From Apoda limacodes (Eukaryota > Arthropoda > Insecta > Lepidoptera > Limacodidae): 64,000 nucleotides of DNA. A model generated the notes under the pieces. That model was given only the letters and a program-made list of their open reading frames with translations, made no database searches and was not told the origin of the DNA. The position numbers and the translations under genes were made by a program. Below, one piece after another: positions 11,371 through 21,044 of the stretch; positions within the stretch are counted from its first letter, which is position 1; each line of letters begins with the position of its first letter. Location: positions 34,365,521 to 34,429,520 of the forward strand of contig OX291544.1 in assembly GCA_946406115.1 (NCBI GenBank), read 5' to 3'.

Positions 11371-11480
11371 GAGTGACAGTGTTTTGTACCGGCGGTCGTT
11401 GCTATCTGGACCACGCCTATGAATTGCAAACCCGCAGCTCATTCTATCCCGCGGGATTGATATGCAGGATTACTCAATCC
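11371..11480 (+). repeat. 110-bp direct repeat copy 1, flanking the left inverted arm
   Basis: The segment beginning GACAGTGTTTTGTACCGGCG and ending GATTACTCAATCC recurs with few changes at 14,494-14,602. The two copies abut both ends of the left arm of the large inverted repeat. Both contain TATCCCGCGGGATTGA, a short GGGAT-type palindrome. Confidence 0.85.
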
Positions 11481-12516
11481 AATCAGGAAAATAACGACAA
11501 TTTTGCTAAATAACTGCGCGTTTAATCCCGTTGTATTATTTTTAAATTATTAATGGAATGCGAACATTTAAAAACTTATATTTCATTAGTTTTAGCCGTA
11601 AAACAATGATGCATGAGTTTGGTTGTGGTCTCTCGTAGAGAGAGAGTTCCGTAGAAATCAACAACATTGTGAACCGGAGGGAAGGTGGGAGGGTTCAAAA
11701 AAAAATTGATAACTTTGACGATTCAAAAGTGATTGTAATATCCTAATTTGAATAAACCATTTTGACTCTGACTTTGACTTAGTAGTGAAGTAGCTAAAAC
11801 AGCTACTACTGAGTGAATATCATCTGTTATTGGACGTCGACGTTGTCAGTTGGACACGACCCGGTCGCTTCAAGTTACTGATATAAAATAGTAAATAGAG
11901 AAATTGAACCTAGAGCGGACCTGCCGAGACATCGGTCCGACGTCACACACACTACAAACAATATGCTACCTATATTTACATTTACATTTACAAATTTGCA
12001 TACACAATGGCGTACTATATGTCATTTAAGTAAGTGGCGTTGAGATCCATATAGAACTATGTATACTCACTACAGTTGATGGCCGAGGCCGGACGCTCGA
12101 CCTTGCGCTAGGTTCTTAGAACTAACCTCCAGTGCCGGAAGTGCGTCAATATAGCGCTATTGAACGCTACGCACCGCGTAGAGGGGCTACACGAGGCTAC
12201 GCAGTGCTACAGTACGGCCCGAACTGGGGGCTGACCTTTGAAAACAGTTTCAATTGTAATCGCCAAAAATTATAACTAAATTAATTCGTCACAAGATAAG
12301 GTAGTGTCACTCGACTGTAATCCTAATTATAACACCATTACAATATAGTTCAAAAGAAGCGATAGAAATTTCACACGTTCCGACAACCGGGTACTCGGTA
12401 TGACAGGAGGATTTTTTATTAGAGAATAAATTGACCCTAACAAGTTAGAAGCAAATTGTAGAGGCCATTAAAGAAAAAGTCGCACCTCTTGACCAAGTAC
12501 AGTTGTTTTATGATTT

Positions 12517-12800
12517 TTTCAGTAGTCTATGAATACAGTATTAAGAGAATTCATAGAAAAAGGTGTGCTTGTACGGGTATATGTAGATAACATTATAATA
12601 TACCATGAGCCTCTAGCAGGTTTGAATCAATTAATTAAACTATAAAGCCTTCGAAATGGATGTTTTGATAAACACGCAACTAAAGGTCACGTATTCTCCA
12701 AATACGGGGATGTTACCTAACAAAGAAAAGTTAAAGCGCATCGAAGGGATAAGTCACCGAAATATACTAAGGCTATGCATGCCCTAGCAAAATCGTGCTG
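12517..12800 (+). pseudogene. Ty3/Gypsy reverse transcriptase remnant (left arm)
   Basis: The plus strand reads MNTVLREFIEKGVLVRVYVD and then NIIIYHEP, followed after stops by GHVFSKYGDV and KVKAHRR. This follows the Gypsy RT pattern around the YVDD box: L-x-x-FIEKGV, then Y-V-D-(D to N)-III-Y, then the G-H-V-x-S and K-V-x-A-I region. The second catalytic Asp is Asn and there are several stops, so it is inactive. It is mirrored at 17,275-17,560. Confidence 0.75.
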
Positions 12801-12821
12801 GTTGAAAACCAGTGTACAAAG

Positions 12822-12992
12822 ACATATTATACCATTGAAGCATACAAAGACATATTATACGATTGAAGCATACAAAGACATAATACACTATTGAAGTATA
12901 CAAAGACATATTATACTATTCAAGCATACAAAGACATATTAACTATTGAAGCATACAAATACATATTATACTATTGAAGCATACAAAGACAC
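12822..12992 (+). repeat. 28-bp minisatellite (left arm)
   Basis: Around six units of GAAGCATACAAAGACATATTA with TACTATT- spacing repeat at about 28 bp. The mirror copy at 17,083-17,258 has the same unit in reverse complement, so the array predates the inverted duplication. Confidence 0.9.
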
Positions 12993-13667
12993 AGAATTCC
13001 ACGAACGATAGGCGCTAGCACGTCACCGCAATTTTAAAATCACGATTTTCTCGGTTTTTGTCGGTTCATAATTTAAATAATTATTTAGAACAACAAAATT
13101 AGCAAAAACACTTTTAATATATTTTTTATGAAATAAGAATCAAGAGAATATCACTTCTAGTTTTCTTAACAATTTGAATTAAAGCTCAAAAATAGTGTCA
13201 GAATATATTTTTTTTCTGTTTTAATAGCCAAATTATTATAATATTAGCAAATCTACTTAATTAAGGTTTGAACTATAACATATATTATTTTCACGTCAAA
13301 AAGTGTACTCATGACTGTAACAAAATTAATCAAATTCTTGCAAACTTAACTCGTTTGGGTATGTGGTGTGCCATCAGCTTAAAGGCGTCAGGTCATTGGT
13401 TGGATTTCTATATTCAAATCCACTAAAAAGTAAAAAAATAAAGCCCTAAAGCAGATTTATGCGATAGAACATTCAACTACATTTTTTATTCGCCTTGAAG
13501 TCGATTGCCTAAAAAACAAGTAAAGATATGTTAGCAGCAAAGAAACTGTAGCTTTATATTTTGTCAGAATGTCTGTTAAGGGTGCATTTTAGGGGCATTG
13601 CCAATCGACATTAAGGCGAATAAAACATGTAGCTTAATTGTCTGCCATATAAATTAGCTTTTTTTTT

Positions 13668-14112
13668 CTCATTTTTAGGGTTCCGTATCCAAAGGGTAAT
13701 TAGCAGAACCCTATTACTAAGACTCCGCTGTCCGTCCGTCCGGCCGTCCGTCCGTCTGTCACTAGGATGAATCTCATGAACCGTGATAGATAGTTGAAAT
13801 TTTCACAGAAAATGTATTTCTGTTGCCGCTATAACAACAAATACTAAAATGAATATTTAAGGGGGCATCCATACAACAAACGTGATTTTTGTGCTCGTTT
13901 TTGCTCGATATTGATAACGGAAACAGGTAAACGCTTGAAATATTCACAGAATACTTAGTTATATATTCACTTTCAAAGTAAATAATTTTATTAAAATAAA
14001 ACAAATATTTAATGGGAGCGCCCATACAACAAACGTGATTTTTTTGTCGTATTAATAGATAATGGTACGGAACCCTTCGTGCACGAGTCCGTCTCGCACT
14101 TGGCCGTTTTTT
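13668..14112 (-). repeat. Full-length dispersed repeat, GGCCAAGTGCGAG...GGAACCCTAAAAA family (left arm)
   Basis: On the plus strand this begins TTTTTAGGGTTCCGTATCC and ends CCGTCTCGCACTTGGCCGTTT, about 445 bp, with the internal CCGTCCGTC tract and ACGGTTCATGAGAT region typical of the family. The mirror copy is at 15,948-16,398. Partial copies occur elsewhere in the window. I recognise it as an abundant lepidopteran repeat but do not know its superfamily. A long minus-strand frame (14,025-13,774) is fortuitous. Confidence 0.75.
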
Positions 14113-14493
14113 AGTGAATTTGAAGTAGGCTTAATGTTTTTGTTGCCTTCTATTAAACAAATTCCAGTGTGTGATCATAGTCAATAATTTAAGAAATTAA
14201 CAACTTTTTAGATATTAAATGAAATAAATAAAATTGAATATATATTTTTTAGCATTAAATAATTTTAAAACACCTATTTACAAACCAAATTTTATGTAAA
14301 TAGATTAATTGATTGAATGAATGAAGCGGACGAATGGATAAGAAAGTAAGCATAGAAAAATACAAGGGTTTGATTTTTACCACTTATATACGGAATCCTA
14401 AAAACAAATGCTTCTAGGGCACGGTCCGATTTACACTCCGTGCGTGAAGCGTGGTTAGGGATTGCAATCCCGCAAAACGGGATCATGCATTGA

Positions 14494-15565
14494 CAGTGTT
14501 TTGTACCGGCGGTCGTTGCTATCTGGACCACGACTATGGATTGCAAACCCGCAGCTCATTCTATCCCGCGGGATTGATATGCAGGATTACTCAATCCCGC
14601 GCGGGATCACGCGGGATCCCGCATCTTTGTAATTATGTTATAAAATCAAATTGAAACTACAGATTTTTGTGTAAAAATCTACTTTTATTAAACATTTCTT
14701 ACATTAAGCAACAGGAATTATTTATTTTCCATTAATTAAGTCTAACTAATCAGTAATCTGTTTTCTTAGATTCATCTTAAAATGTTTGGCAAAGTTAATT
14801 AATTTTGTTTAATTTTACCCTTACTACTAACAACAGTTTTATATTTTTAATTTAGTCTAATTCCTATAATGACTAATAATCAAAACACAACTTTGTCTTA
14901 GATGCTATCTATTACTATGATAACAACCTATGGTGATAACTTTTGAAAATACGCTCTTAAGAAGCAAATGGCATTTATTGTGTCGCCATATTAAACGCCG
15001 GACGATAAATACGAAAATAAAACACTCGTCACCTACAGACAGACGTGTGCAGGCGTAGCTCAGTGCTATTTATAAACAACTGGAACGTCGCACTCGTGAC
15101 ACTCGCAATATACGCAAATGTTTTAGCGCCAAATTTTTAATTTGCGGAATCCGTGCTTTGAAGCAGCCAGTAGATGAAGAGGATACACTTCGCGGCGCCT
15201 CGCAGCGGGATACATACAAACGAATTTCTTACTTATTTTTGACAATTGCTGATTAAACACCACGAAATTTTGAAGACATGTTCTAGTGATAAATATTTAG
15301 GTCTGCAGTGTGCCAGTTTTCTATCAAATTTTATAGTTTAAAAGTTATAGGGGATTCTAATTTTTCATACAAATAGTTTTAAAAAAGATTTCTAGTTAAT
15401 AGAACGTTTTGCAAGATTTTGGAAAAACTACACACATAGGTATTCGGCTTGAAATTATGACAAAGAAATTTCACAGTGATTGATCAGTAAATGTCAAAAA
15501 CAAATGAGCAATTCGTTTGTATGTATCCTCTTTAGCAGATTATTAAAAGCAGCGGGATCACGCGG
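14494..15565. other. Central spacer of the large inverted duplication
   Basis: About 1.07 kb of non-inverted sequence separates the arms. It starts with direct-repeat copy 2 (14,494-14,602, matching 11,371-11,480), then a GGGATCACGCGGGATCCCGC-type cluster at about 14,603-14,625; a related GGGATCACGCGGGA motif is at the other end (15,553-15,567). The rest is AT-rich with a GC-richer patch near 15,175-15,215. No gene was recognised. Confidence 0.85.
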
Positions 15566-15947
15566 GAATGCATGATCCCGTTTTGCGGGATTGCAATCCC
15601 TAACCACGCTTCACGCACGGAGTGTAAATCGGACCGTGCCCTAGAAGCATTTGTTTTTAGGATTCCGTATATAAGTGGTAAAAATCAAACCCTTGTATTT
15701 TTCTATGCTTACTTTCTTATCCATTCGTCCGCTTCATTCATTCAATCAATTAATCAATTTACATAAAATTTGGTTTGTAAATAGGTGTTTTAAAATTATT
15801 TAATGCTAAAAAATATATATTCAATTTCATTTATTTCATTTAATATCTAAAAAGTTGTTAATTTCTTAAATTATTGACTATGATCACACACTGGAATTTG
15901 TTTAATAGAAGGCAACAAAAACATTAAGCCTACTTCAAATTCACTAA

Positions 15948-16398
15948 AAAACGGCCAAGTGCGAGACGGACTCGTGCACGAAGGGTTCCGTACCATTATC
16001 TATTAATACGGCAAAAAAATCACGTTTGTTGTATGGGCGCTCCCATTAAATATTTGTTTTATTTTAATAAAATTATTTACTTTGAAAGTGAATATATAAC
16101 TAAGTATTCTGTGAATATTTCAAGCGTTTACCTGTTTCCGTTATCAATATCGAGCAAAAACGAGCACAAAAATCACGTTTGTTGTATGGATATTCATTCC
16201 TTAAATTCCTTAAATATTCATTTTAGTATTTGTTGTTATAGCGGCAACAGAAATACATTTTCTATGAAAATTTCAACTATCTATCACGGTTCATGAGATT
16301 CATCCTAGTGACAGACGGACGGACGGCCGGACGGACGGACAGCGGAGTCTTAGTAATAGGGTTCTGCTAATTACCCTTTGGATACGGAACCCTAAAAA
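15948..16398 (+). repeat. Full-length dispersed repeat, GGCCAAGTGCGAG family (right arm)
   Basis: Mirror of 13,668-14,112: starts AAAACGGCCAAGTGCGAGAC and ends GGATACGGAACCCTAAAAAT. It has a 12-bp-scale duplication (ATTCATTCCTTAAATTCC region, 16,192-16,210) that the left copy lacks, one of the few differences between the arms. Confidence 0.75.
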
Positions 16399-17082
16399 TG
16401 AGAAAAAAAAAGCTAATTTATATGGCAGACAATTAAGCTACATGTTTTATTCGCCTTAATGTCGATTGGCAATGCCCCTAAAATGCACCCTTAACAGACA
16501 TTCTGACAAAATATAAAGCTACAGTTTCTTTGCTGCTAACATATCTTTACTTGTTTTTTAGGCAATCGACTTCAAGGCGAATAAAAAATGTAGTTGAATG
16601 TTCTATCGCATAAATCTACTTTAGGGCTTTATTTTTTTACTTTTTAGTGGATTTGAATATAGAAATCCAACCAATGACCTGACGCCTTTAAGCTGATGGC
16701 ACACCACATACCCAAACGAGTTCAGTTTGCAAGAATTTGATTAATTTTGTTACAGTCATGAGTACACTTTTTGACGTGAAAATAATATATGTTATAGTTC
16801 AAACCTTAATTAAGTAGATTTGCTAATATTATAATAATTTGGCTATTAAAACAGAAAAAAAATATATTCTGACACTATTTTTGAGCTTTAATTCAAATTG
16901 TTAAGAAAACTAGAAGTGATATTCTCTTGATTCTTATTTCATAAAAAATATATTAAAAGTGTTTTTGCTAATTTTGTTGTTCTAAATAATTATTTAAATT
17001 ATGAACCGACAAAAACCGAGAAAATCGTGATTTTAAAATTGCGGTGACGTGCTAGCGCCTATTGTTCGTGGAATTCTGTGTC

Positions 17083-17258
17083 TTTGTATGCTTCAATAGT
17101 ATAATATGTATTTGTATGCTTCAATAGTATAATATGTCTTTGTATGCTTGAATAGTATAATATGTCTTTGTATACTTCAATAGTATATTATGTCTTTGTA
17201 TGCTTCAATCATATAATATGTCTTTGTATGCTTCAATAGTATAATATGTCTTTGTACA
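17083..17258 (-). repeat. 28-bp minisatellite (right arm)
   Basis: Reverse-complement counterpart of the left-arm array: TTTGTATGCTTCAATAGTAT with AATATGTC spacing, about six units. Confidence 0.9.
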
Positions 17259-17274
17259 CTGGTTTTCAACCAGC

Positions 17275-17560
17275 ACGATTTTGCTAGGGCATGCATAGCC
17301 TTAGTATATTTCGGTGACTTATCCCTTCGATGCGCTTTAACTTTTCTTTGTTAGGTAACATCCCCGTATTTGGAGAATACGTGACCTTTAGTTGCGTGTT
17401 TATCAAAACATCCATTTCGAAGGCTTTATAGTTTAATTAATTGATTCAAACCTGCTAGAGGCTCATGGTATATTATAATGTTATCTACATATACCCGTAC
17501 AAGTACACCTTTTTCTATGAATTCTCTTAATACTGTATTCATAGACTACTGAAAAAATCA
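17275..17560 (-). pseudogene. Ty3/Gypsy reverse transcriptase remnant (right arm)
   Basis: Minus-strand mirror of the left-arm remnant, with the same disrupted YVDN box and same stops. The shared lesions show the RT was already dead when the segment was duplicated. Confidence 0.75.
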
Positions 17561-17896
17561 TAAAAAAACTGTACGTGGTCAAGAGGTGAGACTTTTTCTT
17601 TACTGGCCTCTACAATTTGCTTCTAACTTGTTAGGGTCAATTTATACTCTAATAAAAAATCCTCCTGTCATACCGAGTACCCGGTTGTCGGAACGTGTGA
17701 AATTTCTATCGCTTCTTTTGAACTATATTGTAATGGTGTTTTAATTAGGATTACAGTCGAGTGACACTACCTTATCTTGTGACGAATTAATTTAGTTATA
17801 ATTTTTGGCGATTACAATTAAAACTGTTTTCAAAGGTCAGCCCCCAGTTCGGTCCGTACTGTAGCACCGCGTAGCCTCGTGTAGCCCCTCTATGCA

Positions 17897-19143
17897 GTAA
17901 TGAAAGTTAGGCAGCTTACAGATGTTAACACTGCTCGCTTGGTCTACTTTAGCTATTTCCATTCCGTCATGTCTTATGGCATTTTGCTTTGGGGTACACA
18001 GCTGATATTGATACAGTCTTTATTTTGTAAAAGAGAGCAGTACGGTCAATTTATAAATTAGGACCTTGAATTTCTCTTAGGGAACTATTTAGGGAAATTG
18101 ATATTTTAACTGTTCCTTGCCAATATATCTTCGCTTGTATAATGTATGTTCGCCAAAATTGTCTCTTATTTGCTAAAAATAGTGACCTCCACAGTGTTAA
18201 TACAAGGAATAAGGATAAATTGGTAGTTCACATTCAACAACATGTGGTTAATTTACCCTCGAATAAATTTAAAATATATGTCAGATAGTTTAATGAAAAA
18301 AAGCTATTACAAAGTTGATGAATACATAAATGATAAAAATGCTTGGAGAAATTAGAACTTAATTGATTTGTATTGGGGCATTTGAAATTTTTTTTTTTTT
18401 TTAAATTAAAACATTGTTTATTATGTTTTTACCTAGTGTAAGGCTATATTGTATTTTTATATGATGTATAAAAGATTAACTAGTGAGTTTATTTGCTTCT
18501 CGGTAGTAAAGCATTACGAACCTTCCAATCTTCTCTTATATTTTGTTCCTTTACTACACACATTGTAACTAGTACAATCGAAGTTTTATTGGAGTTGCTT
18601 GAGTGTGTCATGCTCTCTCAAAGTGTCTCTGCGGTGGTGGCGTGTGTGTCGGGTCGTTACGTTCCCTAAAACATGGTTGAGCGAAGCGATGGCTGATTCA
18701 TGTGTCATACTCGTGAACGGGTGCCGCCTGTGGAGGCTGGTCTGCTCTTGCAAACTTCTTTGTATTCTTAGTATTTAGTCTTACTTTTTTGTTTTGTTTA
18801 TTAGTAAGACATTGATTATTTCTTAGTGATGAATACATAAACTGTCTTTTGTTTATATTAGATACTTTTTTTATGTTGTGCTTATGCTTTATATTTCATA
18901 TTTTTTTATGTTTGTAATGGAAAGTGTCCTTTTATGATAGGGAGGGCATTTTCCAATATTTTAATTGGACGCTGTAAGAGAAAGGGAGAAAAGAAATGCC
19001 CTTGCTGAGTTTCTTGCCGGTTCTTCTCAGTACAAGGTCTCCCGCCTTGTAGACTTACGAACCGATGGCGTAGTGACATTCATAAGTGCTCAATTATTGT
19101 AGCCTAAACTGAATAAATTATATTGAATTTGAATTTGAATTTG
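17897..19143 (+). mobile_element. 5'-truncated jockey-like LINE inserted in the right arm
   Basis: The segment starts inside ORF2 (MKVRQLTDVNTARLVYFSYF, then HSVMSYGILLWGT), passes VNTRNKDKLVVHIQQHV and ends near DEYINDKNAW at about 18,350. A long AT-rich 3' UTR and a terminal TTGAATTTGAATTTGAAT tail end at 19,143. The same residues (VYFSYFHSVMSYGIL) occur in the LINE at 62.5 kb on the minus strand, so both belong to one or closely related families. The left arm shows the empty site; compared with it about 14 bp of target are missing and no duplication is visible, suggesting integration with a small deletion. Confidence 0.88.
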
Positions 19144-19754
19144 AATAGCGCTATATTGACGCACTTCCGGCACTGGAGGTTAGTTCTAAGAACCTAGCGC
19201 AAGGTCGAGCGTCCGGCCTCGGCCATCAACTGTAGTGAGTATACATAGTTCTATATGGATCTCAACGCCACTTACTTAAATGACATATAGTACGCCATTG
19301 TGTATGCAAATTTGTAAATGTAAATGTAAATATAGGTAGCATATTGTTTGTAGTGTGTGTGACGTCGGACCGATGTCTCGGCAGGTCCGCTCTAGGTTCA
19401 ATTTCTCTATTTACTATTTTATATCAGTAACTTGAAGCGACCGGGTCGTGTCCAACTGACAACGTCGACGTCTAATAACAGATGATATTCACTCAGTAGT
19501 AGCTGTTTTAGCTACTTCACTACTAAGTCAAAGTCAGAGTCAAAATGGTTTATTCAAATTAGGATATTACAATCACTTTTGAATCGTCAAAGTTATCAAA
19601 TTTTTTTTGAACCCTCCCACCTTCCCTCCGGTTCACAATGTTGTTGATTTCTACGGAACTCTCTCTCTAGTACGAGAGACCACAACCAAACTCATGCATC
19701 ATTGTTTTACGGCTAATACTAATGAAATATAAGTTTTTAAATGTTCGCGTTCCA

Positions 19755-19895
19755 ATAATAATTTAAAAATAATACAACGGGATTAAACGCGCCGTTATTT
19801 AGCAAAATTGTCGTTATTTTCCTGACGTTTCCGCTGGGTTACACCAAGCCTTGGTCACGGGTAGACTGGCGGTGCGCGGCGTTTTCGGCTTCGGA
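19755..19895 (-). repeat. Penelope-like element terminal sequence, inverted copy
   Basis: On the minus strand this matches 20,655-20,800: shared blocks include CGCTGGGTTACACCA / GGCTGGGATACACCA, CCTTGGTCACGGGTAGACTG and AAATAATACAACGG(G/A)ATTAAAC. The two copies flank the GIY-YIG ORF in opposite orientation. Penelope-like elements are known for terminal repeats in either orientation. Confidence 0.75.
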
Positions 19896-19959
19896 GGCCG
19901 AATTCCATTCAATCCATTCCATTCATAAAAAAATACGTTTTACATATGAAATGATAAGT

Positions 19960-20537
19960 GAACGTTCACTGGTATTTTTAGATGTTAAATAAAGGAAGAT
20001 GGCTCTCTGGGGCATACTGTATATCGGAAACTCACACACACGGAGAGACACCTGAACACGTACGAAGAATCCAGAGATTGGGGACAGCCAGCGTTCATGC
20101 TCTATATCAAAGGAGTAAAGGGTAAAATTGAATCGCTTTTGAATAAATTCTACATTAAAACTGTATATGTTCCGTTTTCCAAAGTTGAACAGGTGCGCAC
20201 GCCAAATAACGTAACCCCGTACCAAACCACAGGTGTCTACAAAATTGACTGCAGCTGCGGCAGTTCTTACATTGGCCAGACCCAACGCACAATTGCGGAC
20301 AGGGTCAAAGAACATATTGCTGCTGTAAATAATTGCCAGACAACAAAGTCAGCTATAGTAGAACATCTGATTAACTCAAATTCCAACCACTGGATTGAGC
20401 TCCACCAGCCTAAGGTTTTCTCAACCGATCGCCAATATTACCGTGGATTGGTACGCGAAGCGATTGAAATAAAACAAATAAGAACTTTAATCGTGAGGAT
20501 GGATACAAACTGTCGCCTGCATGGAATCCAGTCATAG
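19960..20537 (+). mobile_element. Penelope-like retroelement: RT tail plus GIY-YIG endonuclease
   Basis: From about 19,998 the frame reads EDGSLGHTVYRKLTHTERHL, the end of a Penelope-type RT with the YRK-x-THT signature, then continues in frame through PAFMLYIKGV into a GIY-YIG nuclease: TGVYKIDCSCGSSYIGQTQR (about residues 46-65 of the frame starting at 20,097), the downstream Arg of RVKEH, and HIWIE-like and AIEIKQ segments to the stop at 20,537. The Cys-containing G-V-Y-K-I-x-C-x-C insertion is typical of arthropod Penelope elements. RT catalytic motifs are absent, so the copy is 5'-truncated. The GIY-YIG core looks complete. GIY-YIG nicks target DNA to prime reverse transcription. Confidence 0.93.
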
Positions 20538-20654
20538 GAAAATACAGCTCTCGAGTTTCACCAACGAACGCAGCCGAGGACACCGTTAGTGTTGTGTGTA
20601 GTGATTATGACAAGTATAAAGACAAAGTAAGAGCAGTTCAACAGGACACCTCTA

Positions 20655-20800
20655 CTCGAAGCCAAAGACGCCGCGGACTGCCAGTCTACCCGTGACCAAG
20701 GCTGGTGTATCCCAGCCGAAACATCGGGAAAAAGGTATTTTGCCAAATAACGACGCGTTTAATTCCGTTGTATTATTTTTAAATTAAAACTTATGAAATT
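20655..20800 (+). repeat. Penelope-like element 3' terminal sequence
   Basis: After the ORF the sequence CAGTCTACCCGTGACCAAGG is followed by GGCTGGTGTATCCCAGCCGA and AACATCGGGAAAAAGG, then the AT-rich end shared with 11,490-11,560 and 19,755-19,800. The GCTGG/CCAGC stem followed by GAAAC is arranged like stem II and the 3' core of a hammerhead ribozyme, but the CUGANGA box is not intact (CTGGTGT). Confidence 0.65.
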
Positions 20801-21044
20801 CTTAGACTACTTCATACTGAAACCGACCTAACAGTTCGATTTCGCATTTTGCACAAACAACGCGTATTGATTACATGTTTAGAATGATTGTAGTTAGGGT
20901 TAGGGTGATCCGCAGCCCACCTACTAATTTACCAATGCCGACAAAGATCTCCCTATAGTATAGAGACGTACACTAGCTCAACATTCGCGGGCGCGGACAT
21001 TAAGCGTAGTAAACGGTAGCGCTCATTGTGTCGAATTTCATGAC
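20801..21044. other. Short intergenic stretch before the GC-rich exon
   Basis: No gene recognised. It contains a two-unit GTTAGGGTTAGGGTG word at 20,898-20,912; too short to suggest telomeric DNA. Confidence 0.4.

Larger units (their letters stand above)
11482..14493 (+). repeat. Left arm of a large inverted duplication
   Basis: About 3.0 kb here recurs as its reverse complement at 15,566-19,827, allowing for a later 1.25-kb insertion in the right arm. Matching landmarks include the 28-bp minisatellite, the Gypsy RT remnant, the GGCCAAGTGCGAG/GGTTCCGTA repeat and the GCGCTATTGAACG segment near 12,155. Differences are sparse by eye, so the duplication is young compared with the fossils it carries. 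The outer end (TCAGGAAAATAACGAC) lies inside sequence matching the Penelope element terminus at 19,755-19,895. Confidence 0.95.
15566..19827 (-). repeat. Right arm of the large inverted duplication (with later LINE insertion)
   Basis: Reverse complement of 11,482-14,493, interrupted at 17,897-19,143 by a LINE absent from the left arm. Without that insert the arm is about the same length as its partner. It continues without a break into the terminal sequence of the Penelope-like element, so this side probably retains the ancestral arrangement and the left arm is the copied one. Confidence 0.95.

Noticed and set aside
13774..16296. Identical 83-87-codon frames on opposite strands (MGAPIKYLFYFNK)
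   Set aside because: They lie inside the dispersed GGCCAAGTGCGAG repeat and are identical only because the arms mirror each other.
20898..20912. GTTAGGGTTAGGG word as possible telomeric repeat
   Set aside because: Only two units, and the insect telomere unit is usually TTAGG. Treated as chance.
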